Source: an uncultured Porphyromonadaceae bacterium (GTDB taxonomy: Bacteria > Bacteroidota > Bacteroidia > Bacteroidales > Muribaculaceae). From it: DNA of 13,718 bases. The notes beneath the pieces were generated by a model. It saw only the letters and a list, made by a program, of their open reading frames with translations, did no database searches and was not told where the DNA came from. The stretch spans positions 1 to 13,718 of the forward strand of contig URWH01000030.1 of the NCBI GenBank assembly GCA_900551515.1, in the 5' to 3' direction. The translations under genes and the position numbers were made by a program. This document shows, piece by piece, positions 7,884 through 13,718 of this stretch (position 1 is its first letter; every line of letters begins with the position of its first letter).

Positions 7884-9342
7884 AGGCCTTTTTTGTTAGC
7901 GTTGATGTGATGCGCAGTCCGGCAAAGGTGATGAGCGCGTTGAGCAGCAGAAGTTCGAAGCCGATCTCGTAGCCGGCATATGCGCCGAGGGCCCACTGGA
8001 CGCCCCAGGCCAGCAGCGGCGAGGCGATGCAGATGGCAGGGACGAGGCGGTCGTTGACCTGCGCCGTGGTGAACATGCCGTAGCAGAACATGCCGAGGAT
8101 CGGGCCGTAGGTGTAGGAGGCGAGAGTGTAGACGGCGCTGATGGCGTCGTTGGAGCTGAGATAATAGAATGTGATGATCACCGTGGCCATGAGCGCTGCC
8201 ATGAGCAGATGGACGCGGCGGCGCAGGGCGGCCAGGCGCGGATCGTCGTCGGCGAAGCGCTTGCGTCCGTTGAGGATGTCGACGGTGAACGATGTGGTGA
8301 GCGAGGTGATAGCTGAGCCGGCGGCCGAATAGGCGGCGCTGACAAGGCCGATGATGAACAGGATGCCCACGACCACGGGCATGGTGGGATGGGTGGCGAT
8401 GGTGCCGAAGATCTCGTCGGTCTTCTCGGGCAGTGGGATGCCGCGCTGCAGTGCGTAGACGATGAGCAGCGTGCCGAGCATGAGGAAGAGGGCGATGACG
8501 AAGAACTGGATGATGCCGCTGACTATCATGTTTTTACGCGATGATGCCGAGTCGCGGCAGCTGAGGTGGCGCTGCATCATGTCCTGGTTGAGGCCGTTCA
8601 TTACGATGGCCATGAACACGCCGGCCACAAACTGTTTCCAGAAAAAGAGTCCGCTGCGGGGATCGTCGAAGTGGAAGATGCGCGATGAGGGATGATCGGC
8701 GATGGCCTGCGGGATGTCGGCGGGCGTCATGCCGAGGTTGCGGGCAATATAATAGATGCATAGCACCACCGACAGGATGAGGCATGCCGATTTGAGCACG
8801 TCGGTCCAGATGAGCGTCTTGACGCCGCCGCGGGCGGTGTAGAGCCATATGAGCGAGATGGTGACGAGCACGTTGAGGGCGAAGGGGATGTGGAGGGGAT
8901 CGCACACAAGCAGCTGCAGGACGGCGCACACCACGAAGAAACGCACCGAGGCGCCGAGAATCTCCGAGATGAAAAACATGCCTGCGCCCGACTTGTAGGA
9001 GCGGGAGCCGAAACGCTCTTCAAGATAGGAATAGATGGACACGAGGCCCATGCGGTAGAACAGCGGCACGAGCACAAGGGCAATGACGGCATAACCCACG
9101 ATGAAGCCCAGCACCATCTGGAGGTAGGAGAAGCCTTTGGTTACTACCATTCCGGGCACGGAGATGAACGTGACGCCGGAGATGACGGCGCCGACCATGG
9201 CGAAAGCCACGACGGGCCATGGCGCGCGGCGGTTGCCGGTGAAGAACGTGGCATTGTCGGCGCGCCGGGAAGCGAAGCGGGAGATGATCAGCAGTGCTAT
9301 GAAATAGGCGGCTACGGTAATTATTACGATTGTCGGTGTCAT
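7864..9342 (-). CDS. Sodium:solute symporter (SSS family), candidate amino-sugar or MurNAc transporter
   Basis: Inner-membrane Na+-coupled transporter (492 aa, about 13 membrane helices). Family hallmarks: a first-helix break region, GAVISGVTFISVPG, at about 51-64; YLEERFG after the third helix; RGGVKTLIWTDVLK near 170-183; NQDMMQRHLSCRD in the cytoplasmic loop; and SAAYSAAGSAITSLTTSF, which supplies the serine/threonine cluster of the Na2 site. Its ATG overlaps the namZ stop in a 4-base ATGA, so the two are translated together. The SSS family transports sugars, sialic acid, amino acids and vitamins, so the substrate is not readable from the sequence. Coupling to a muramidase suggests N-acetylmuramic acid or muropeptide sugars; as I recall, a symporter of this family (MurT) was reported as the MurNAc transporter of Tannerella forsythia. 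Medium confidence on substrate, high on family. Confidence 0.9.
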   Translation of the reverse strand: MTPTIVIITVAAYFIALLIISRFASRRADNATFFTGNRRAPWPVVAFAMVGAVISGVTFISVPGMVVTKGFSYLQMVLGFIVGYAVIALVLVPLFYRMGLVSIYSYLEERFGSRSYKSGAGMFFISEILGASVRFFVVCAVLQLLVCDPLHIPFALNVLVTISLIWLYTARGGVKTLIWTDVLKSACLILSVVLCIYYIARNLGMTPADIPQAIADHPSSRIFHFDDPRSGLFFWKQFVAGVFMAIVMNGLNQDMMQRHLSCRDSASSRKNMIVSGIIQFFVIALFLMLGTLLIVYALQRGIPLPEKTDEIFGTIATHPTMPVVVGILFIIGLVSAAYSAAGSAITSLTTSFTVDILNGRKRFADDDPRLAALRRRVHLLMAALMATVIITFYYLSSNDAISAVYTLASYTYGPILGMFCYGMFTTAQVNDRLVPAICIASPLLAWGVQWALGAYAGYEIGFELLLLNALITFAGLRITSTLTKKAYVEKSV

Positions 9343-10523
9343 TCGGGATAGAGAAGGTAGGGTTTACGCTGGATTTTAAACTTTGCGACATCGTCGGCCC
9401 ATGTGGCGCGTATTTCCGCGGCTGAGCGTCCGGCTTCGATCATTTTGCGCACGCGTGTGTTGCCGATGAGCTTGTCGAAAAAGGGGGTGAAGAATTTGCT
9501 TTTCAGCCGGGCCATGCCGGGGTTGCGGTAGGCGTCGATGACATAGGAGAGGTCGACTCCGGCGCCAATGGCTTTTTCATGGCTGATGGCGCTGAGGTCG
9601 CGGCCGAGGCAGCGGCGGCCGAGCAGCGGCGGATTTTTGGCGCCCGGCATGCTCCGGGGGGTGAACGCGAAGCTGCAGCCGGTCATCGAGGGGTGGCCAT
9701 AGACGCAGAACGGTTTGGCGGTGCCGCGGCCGAGGCTCATTATGGTGCCTTCGAAAAGGCATGTGGAGGGATAGAGGTATATCGAGGTCATCGACGGCAG
9801 GTTGGGCGAGGGAGCCACGGGCAGCTCGTAGCGCGTCTGATGGGTGTAGCCGAGGCAGGGCACCACGCTCAGCGACAGGCTGTCGGCGCCGGCGATCCAT
9901 CCTTGGCCAACGGTCATGCGGGCCAGCTCGCCGAGGGTCATGCCGTGAACCACCGGTATCGGCAGTCGCCCTACGCCCGATTTCAGCGACATGTCGAGGA
10001 TGGGGCCGTCGACGGTCATGCCGTTGGGGTTCGGTCGGTCGAGCACTATGAACGGCTTGCCCGAGGCGGCCGCCGATTCCATTAGGTCGAGCATCGTTAT
10101 ATAATATGTGTAGAAGCGCAGACCCACATCCTGAAGATCGCAGATGATCACATCGACGCCGTCGAGCTGTTCGGCCGTGGGCTTGCGTGTCTTGCCGTAG
10201 GGCGAAACGATGGGGAGGCCGGTGCGGCTGTCGCGTGAGGTGCTCACTTTCTCGCCGGCGTCGGCGGTGCCGCGGAATCCGTGCTCTGGCGAGAATATGG
10301 TGGTGACGTTGAGGCCTTCGTCGAGGAGCAGGTCGAGGGTGTGGCGGTTGCCGACGATGCCGGTGTGGTTGCTCAGCAGCCCGACGCGCTTGCCTTCGAC
10401 CATCGGTCGGATGATGTCGGTGCGCGCGGCGCCCACCACCACGCTGTCGGAGCTTGCGGCAGCACGGAGGAAAGCGCAGGCGAGCAGCGCTAAGAGCAGC
10501 AGGTTTCTGATGTTGAGAGTCAT
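9339..10523 (-). CDS. namZ: Exo-beta-N-acetylmuramidase NamZ (DUF1343, GH171)
   Basis: Secreted or lipid-anchored glycosidase (394 aa) of the DUF1343/NamZ family, which removes N-acetylmuramic acid from the non-reducing end of peptidoglycan fragments. The conserved FSPEHGFRG motif lies at 77-85; its glutamate (E80) corresponds to the residue proposed as catalytic in Bacillus subtilis NamZ. Other family stretches are GLLSNHTGIVGN at 48-59, VIICDLQDVGLRFYTYY, FIVLDRPNPNG and GRGTAKPFCVYGHPS. The N-terminus is a signal sequence (MTLNIRN then LLLLALLAC). C16 sits in a possible lipobox (LLAC), though cleavage after AAAS is an alternative. The frame extends back to a TTG at 10586, but the signal peptide fixes the ATG at 10523. 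The gene overlaps the symporter by four bases and heads the cluster. Confidence 0.9.
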   Translation of the reverse strand: MTLNIRNLLLLALLACAFLRAAASSDSVVVGAARTDIIRPMVEGKRVGLLSNHTGIVGNRHTLDLLLDEGLNVTTIFSPEHGFRGTADAGEKVSTSRDSRTGLPIVSPYGKTRKPTAEQLDGVDVIICDLQDVGLRFYTYYITMLDLMESAAASGKPFIVLDRPNPNGMTVDGPILDMSLKSGVGRLPIPVVHGMTLGELARMTVGQGWIAGADSLSLSVVPCLGYTHQTRYELPVAPSPNLPSMTSIYLYPSTCLFEGTIMSLGRGTAKPFCVYGHPSMTGCSFAFTPRSMPGAKNPPLLGRRCLGRDLSAISHEKAIGAGVDLSYVIDAYRNPGMARLKSKFFTPFFDKLIGNTRVRKMIEAGRSAAEIRATWADDVAKFKIQRKPYLLYPE

Positions 10524-10573
10524 TGCAGGAGTGAGGAGGGTGTGTGAAATGTGATGCGGCTTTAGCCGTAATG

Positions 10574-10581
10574 CAAATTTA
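10574..10581 (-). promoter_or_regulatory. Putative -7 element of the namZ cluster promoter
   Basis: Read on the minus strand the site is TAAATTTG, a full match to TAnnTTTG, 50 bases upstream of the namZ ATG. A TTTG lies at 10595-10598 (minus reading) but the 13-base spacing is too short, and no well-spaced -33 partner is evident. The 135-base gap between namZ and the polyprenyl synthase is A/T-rich relative to the genes, and no convincing terminator hairpin is seen in it. Confidence 0.45.
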
Positions 10582-10658
10582 CGCAAAGCAACAGCAAATC
10601 CGTGCCGAAAACCATTCCGACAGTGTTAAATATTTATAAAATGAGAGGTTGTGTACCG

Positions 10659-11633
10659 CTATTTTTTGCGGGAGATGACGTAGTCGAAGATGCCGGCGAA
10701 GGCGCGGGTGGTTTCCGAATCGGGGTAGCCGGCGAGGATGTCGATGGCCTGGTCGCGGAAGCGGCGCATGGTCTCGTAGGCATATTCGATGCCGCCGGCG
10801 GCTTTGGCAAATTCGATGAGCGTGTCGATGTCGGCCGTGGTGAGCTCCTCGCGGCGTGAGAGCTCGATCATCTCGTCGTGCTGCGGCAGATCTGTGCGGG
10901 AGAGGGCATAGAGGAGCGGGAGCGTCACTTTGCCTTCGCGGAGGTCGTTGCCGGTGGGCTTGCCGATGGTCTCGTCGTGATAATAGTCGAAGATATCGTC
11001 CTTGATCTGGAAGCATAGGCCGAGGAGCTCGGCGAATCGGAGCATAGGCTGCATTTGCTCGTCGGGGGTGTCGGTGGCGAAGGCGCCCATCTTGATGCAG
11101 GACACGAAGAGCGAGGCCGTTTTGCGGGAAATGATCTCGAAATAGGCTTTCTCGTCGAGGGTGTGGAAGCGGGCGTTGTAGATCTGGTCGATCTCGCCGA
11201 GCGAGAGCTGCTTACCGAGCTGCGCAAGCACTTCTACGGCGCGGATATCGCCGGTGGAGATGCCCTGCTGGAGCGCGTTTGACACGAAGAAGTCGCCCAC
11301 GAGCACAGCGATATGGTTGCCCCACAGATTGTTGATGGTGGGCAACGAACGGCGCAGCTGCGAGTCGTCGACCACGTCGTCGTGGATTAGCGAGGCGTTG
11401 TGGAGCATCTCCACGGAAGCGGCCGAAGCGATCACGCGGTCGTTGACCTTGCCGAAGAGCTTGGCCGTGAGGATGACAAGAATAGGACGGATGAGCTTCC
11501 CCTTTGATTTCAGATAACCCTCAATCACCTGTGTCATAAGCTGATTGGGCGTGGCGAGAGAGCTGCTGATGCGCTCTCTGAGCTGCTTTAGCTCCGGACT
11601 GATTGACTTCTGGATATCTTCTAACGTGGACAT
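10659..11633 (-). CDS. Long-chain polyprenyl (trans-isoprenyl) diphosphate synthase
   Basis: Condenses isopentenyl diphosphate onto an allylic diphosphate to build a long all-trans chain, most likely the menaquinone side chain. It has 324 aa, the usual length. Present are GKLIRP at 45-50, the first aspartate-rich motif D85-D86-V-V-D89 in SLIHDDVVDDSQLRR, the second motif D212-D213-I-F-D216 in QIKDDIFDYY, and KVTLPLLYAL near 230-245. Alanine at the fifth position before the first motif is small, as in octaprenyl synthases, and argues for a chain longer than C15-C20. The frame extends back to a TTG at 11678, but the ATG at 11633 gives the normal MSTLEDIQ-like N-terminus. It is divergent from polA and could share a transcript with namZ downstream, although a separate promoter lies between them. 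Confidence 0.93.
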   Translation of the reverse strand: MSTLEDIQKSISPELKQLRERISSSLATPNQLMTQVIEGYLKSKGKLIRPILVILTAKLFGKVNDRVIASAASVEMLHNASLIHDDVVDDSQLRRSLPTINNLWGNHIAVLVGDFFVSNALQQGISTGDIRAVEVLAQLGKQLSLGEIDQIYNARFHTLDEKAYFEIISRKTASLFVSCIKMGAFATDTPDEQMQPMLRFAELLGLCFQIKDDIFDYYHDETIGKPTGNDLREGKVTLPLLYALSRTDLPQHDEMIELSRREELTTADIDTLIEFAKAAGGIEYAYETMRRFRDQAIDILAGYPDSETTRAFAGIFDYVISRKK

Positions 11634-11651
11634 GCGCTGAATAATGATGTG

Positions 11652-11659
11652 CAAAAATA
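11652..11659 (-). promoter_or_regulatory. Putative -7 element of the polyprenyl synthase promoter
   Basis: Read on the minus strand the site is TATTTTTG, a full match to TAnnTTTG, 19 bases upstream of the ATG at 11633. It implies a very short leader, consistent with rejecting the upstream TTG start, which would lie above the promoter element. A possible -33 half (ATTG in minus reading, 11676-11679) is off-consensus and 16 bases away. Confidence 0.5.
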
Positions 11660-11703
11660 CAAAAAAACTTGTATTCAATAGGCCATGTAAGGGGATAAAT
11701 TAG

Positions 11704-11711
11704 TAATTTTA
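11704..11711 (+). promoter_or_regulatory. Weak candidate -7 element for polA
   Basis: TAATTTTA matches TAnnTTTG except for the last base. If used, it would exclude the in-frame ATG at 11711 and favour the ATG at 11735 as the polA start. No TTTG is found at the expected spacing upstream. Confidence 0.25.
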
Positions 11712-11734
11712 TGCTGACAAATAACACGACAACG

Positions 11735-13718
11735 ATGGAAAATACCGACGACAAACGCCTGTTTCTTCTTGATGCCTATGCACTTATCTATCGTGCATAT
11801 TATGCGCTGATACGTTCGCCGCGCATCACCTCGAAAGGATTGAACACCTCGGCCGTTTTCGGCTTCTGCAACACGCTCGACGAAGTGCTCCGCAAAGAAG
11901 AGCCGTCGCATATAGCCGTGTGCTTCGATCCGCCGGGCGGCCACACGTTCCGCCACGAGATGTATGCCGACTATAAGGCGCAGCGCGACAAGCAGCCCGA
12001 GGACATCACGCTTTCCATACCTTATATAAAAGAGATACTCGAGGCCTACCATATACCGGCCATAACGGTGGAGGGCTACGAGGCCGACGACGTGATAGGC
12101 ACGCTGTCGCGCATCGCCGAGCGCGAGGGCTACACCACATATATGATGACGCCCGACAAGGACTACGGCCAGCTCGTTACCGACCGGGTGATAATGTACC
12201 GTCCGTCGCTCCGCGGCGAGGGCTTCGAGCGGCGCGGCCCGCAGCAGGTGTGCGAGCGCTACGGCATCTCGTCGCCGCAGCAGGTGATCGACCTTCTGGC
12301 ACTGGAAGGTGATGCGTCGGACAACATCCCCGGCTGCCCCGGCGTAGGCGAAAAGACCGCCTCGAAGCTGATCGCCGAGTGGGGATCGGTGGAGAATCTC
12401 ATCGCCAACACCGGCTCGCTCAAGGGCGCGCTCCGCAAAAAAATCGAGGACAATGCCGAGCAGATACGCTTCTCCAAGGACCTCGTGACGATACGCACCG
12501 ACGTGCCGCTGCCCGACATCAGCATCGACGGGCTGCGGCGCCGCGACGTCGATGTGGCTAAGCTGACCGACGTGTACCGCCGCCTCGAATTCCGCACCTT
12601 CATCAACCGCCTGAACGCCACGGCTTCCGGCGCTCCGGCCGCCGCCGCGCCCTCCACCAAGCCGGCGCAGGGGTCGCTATTTGACCTCGACGACGCCGGA
12701 CAGGTGGCCGAAACAGCCGGCGCCCCGGTGGTTGCCTCCCGGTCGCTGGCCACCGTGCCTCACAATTACAGCATCGCCTGCTCGGCAGCCGATGTGGCTC
12801 GTGCCGTAGTCGAGGCTACGGGCTTCAGCGACATAGGCATCACCGTCGACGCCGACGGCGCCGAGCCGATGACGGCAACGCTCCGCGGCGTGGCCCTCGC
12901 CTTCGGCAACGGCCGCGGCATCTATGTGCCGCTATTCCCCGCCGCCGCCTCGGAGGAGCGCCGTGTGATGCTCGAACCGCTCTTCGGCGCCCGTTCGCCG
13001 CGCCTGGTGAGCCACGACATGAAGCGCGACATGCTGCTGCTGGCCAACGCCGGTTTCAGCATGGCCAACGATTACTACGACACCTCCGTGGCCCACTATC
13101 TTATCGACCCGGAGATGAAACATACGCTCGGCCTTCTCTCGATGAAATATCTCGACTACGAGCTGCTGCCGCCCCCCGCCAAAGGGGAGGCCGAAAGCGA
13201 GAGCATGCGCGCCGACCGTGCCTGTGAGTCGGCCGGCGTCAGCCTGCGGCTGCTTGAGCCGCTTCAGCGTGAGATTGCCGAGGGCGGCCTCGAACCGCTG
13301 CTGCGCGACATCGAGCTGCCGCTCACCCGCGTGCTTGCCGACATGGAGCGCACCGGCGTGCGCATCGACACCGCTGAGCTCAACGCCCTGTCGCAGCGCT
13401 TCTCGGCGCGCCTGGCCGAGATGGAGGAGAAGGTCTATGAGCTCGCCGGCGTGAGATTCAACATCTCGTCGCCCACGCAGGTAGGCGAAGTGCTTTTCGA
13501 CCGGCTTAAGCTCGATCCGGCGGCCAAACGCACCCGCCGCGGAGCCTATTCAACGACCGAAGAGATCCTCGAGAAACACCGTCAGGACCATCCCGTCGTT
13601 GACCTGATACTGAAAATCCGCGCCCTGCGCAAGCTCCTCGCCACCTATGTCAACGCCCTGCCGGCGCTCGTGAACCCGCGCACCGGCCGCATCCACACAT
13701 CATACAATCAGACCGTTA
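11735..13718 (+). CDS. polA: DNA polymerase I, N-terminal 661 residues (runs off the window)
   Basis: Repair and Okazaki-fragment polymerase; roughly the last 270-300 residues, with polymerase motifs A to C, lie past the edge. The 5' nuclease domain (about 1-290) looks intact: D13 in LFLLDAYALIYRAYYA, D65, E116-A-D118-D119, D141 and D143 in TPDKDYGQ, and the helix-hairpin-helix GCPGVGEKTASKLI. A low-complexity linker at about 290-345 contains QGSLFDL (312-318), which resembles a sliding-clamp-binding motif. The 3'-5' exonuclease domain (about 345-510) is degenerate: the DxE motif reads TVDAD (370-374), D432 of MKRD is kept, and the YxxxD motif reads RACES (495-499). The polymerase domain begins near 515 (IELPLTRVLADMERTGVRID). 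The ATG at 11735 puts the first catalytic Asp at residue 13, as in E. coli; an in-frame ATG at 11711 is the alternative. Confidence 0.96.
   Translation, partial: MENTDDKRLFLLDAYALIYRAYYALIRSPRITSKGLNTSAVFGFCNTLDEVLRKEEPSHIAVCFDPPGGHTFRHEMYADYKAQRDKQPEDITLSIPYIKEILEAYHIPAITVEGYEADDVIGTLSRIAEREGYTTYMMTPDKDYGQLVTDRVIMYRPSLRGEGFERRGPQQVCERYGISSPQQVIDLLALEGDASDNIPGCPGVGEKTASKLIAEWGSVENLIANTGSLKGALRKKIEDNAEQIRFSKDLVTIRTDVPLPDISIDGLRRRDVDVAKLTDVYRRLEFRTFINRLNATASGAPAAAAPSTKPAQGSLFDLDDAGQVAETAGAPVVASRSLATVPHNYSIACSAADVARAVVEATGFSDIGITVDADGAEPMTATLRGVALAFGNGRGIYVPLFPAAASEERRVMLEPLFGARSPRLVSHDMKRDMLLLANAGFSMANDYYDTSVAHYLIDPEMKHTLGLLSMKYLDYELLPPPAKGEAESESMRADRACESAGVSLRLLEPLQREIAEGGLEPLLRDIELPLTRVLADMERTGVRIDTAELNALSQRFSARLAEMEEKVYELAGVRFNISSPTQVGEVLFDRLKLDPAAKRTRRGAYSTTEEILEKHRQDHPVVDLILKIRALRKLLATYVNALPALVNPRTGRIHTSYNQTV

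Noticed and set aside
7017..7910. Plus-strand open frame of 297 codons antisense to the WYL regulator
   Set aside because: Shadow of the real gene: biased composition, no motif, and the opposite strand encodes a clear WYL protein embedded in an operon.
11634..11678. N-terminal extension of the polyprenyl synthase from a TTG at 11678 (similar TTG extensions exist at 10586 for namZ and 5102 for the TolC-family gene)
   Set aside because: In each case an internal ATG gives the normal family N-terminus or places a signal peptide at the very start; for the polyprenyl synthase the extension also runs through the putative -7 element.
11675..12052. Minus-strand open frame of 125 codons opposite the start of polA
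   Set aside because: It overlaps the conserved 5' nuclease codons of polA and shows no domain or plausible start context.

Overview
The window looks like a chromosomal segment from a Bacteroidales gut-type anaerobe. Three things point there: start regions carrying Bacteroidetes-type -7 elements (TAnnTTTG) without clear Shine-Dalgarno sequences; protein families typical of the phylum (TolC/HlyD/two-ABC-2-permease operon, WYL regulator, NamZ-type muramidase, anaerobe-like BioB); and fairly GC-rich coding sequence (by eye, not computed). A Muribaculaceae-like member would fit, but the genus cannot be assigned from this sequence alone. Coding density is very high, with no gene-free stretch over 300 bases and no tRNA, rRNA, CRISPR array, insertion sequence or phage gene seen.

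Layout. (1) 68-5069, minus strand: a four-gene export operon in the order outer-membrane TolC-like factor, HlyD-type periplasmic adaptor, ABC-2 permease, second ABC-2 permease. No ATPase gene is visible inside the window. (2) 5309-6271, plus strand: biotin synthase bioB, divergent from the exporter; the 240-base gap between them holds promoter elements for both directions. (3) 6307-10523, minus strand: a tightly overlapped cluster read as namZ (exo-beta-N-acetylmuramidase), sodium:solute symporter, WYL-domain regulator, trmD. Two of the three junctions are 4-base ATGA overlaps and the third is a 20-base overlap, so this is almost certainly one transcript. It ends 35 bases from the convergent bioB. 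(4) 10659-11633, minus strand: a long-chain polyprenyl diphosphate synthase. (5) 11735 to the right edge, plus strand: the first 661 codons of DNA polymerase I (polA), divergent from the polyprenyl synthase.

How the genes work together. The exporter operon should build a tripartite envelope-spanning efflux or secretion conduit whose energising ATPase is encoded elsewhere or left of the window. NamZ next to a symporter suggests release of N-acetylmuramic acid from peptidoglycan fragments and its uptake, with the WYL protein as candidate local regulator; trmD appears to be a housekeeping passenger at the 3' end. The polyprenyl synthase probably makes the isoprenoid side chain of menaquinone or the undecaprenyl-type carrier precursor.

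Points most worth checking: the polA proofreading domain appears to have lost its catalytic residues while its linker carries a sliding-clamp-like motif; BioB has serine where E. coli BioB has the cluster ligand Cys97 and has extra cysteines nearby; the exporter lacks a local ATPase; and the namZ-symporter-WYL-trmD overlap cluster. I see no clear sign of a wholly undescribed defence or mobile system.
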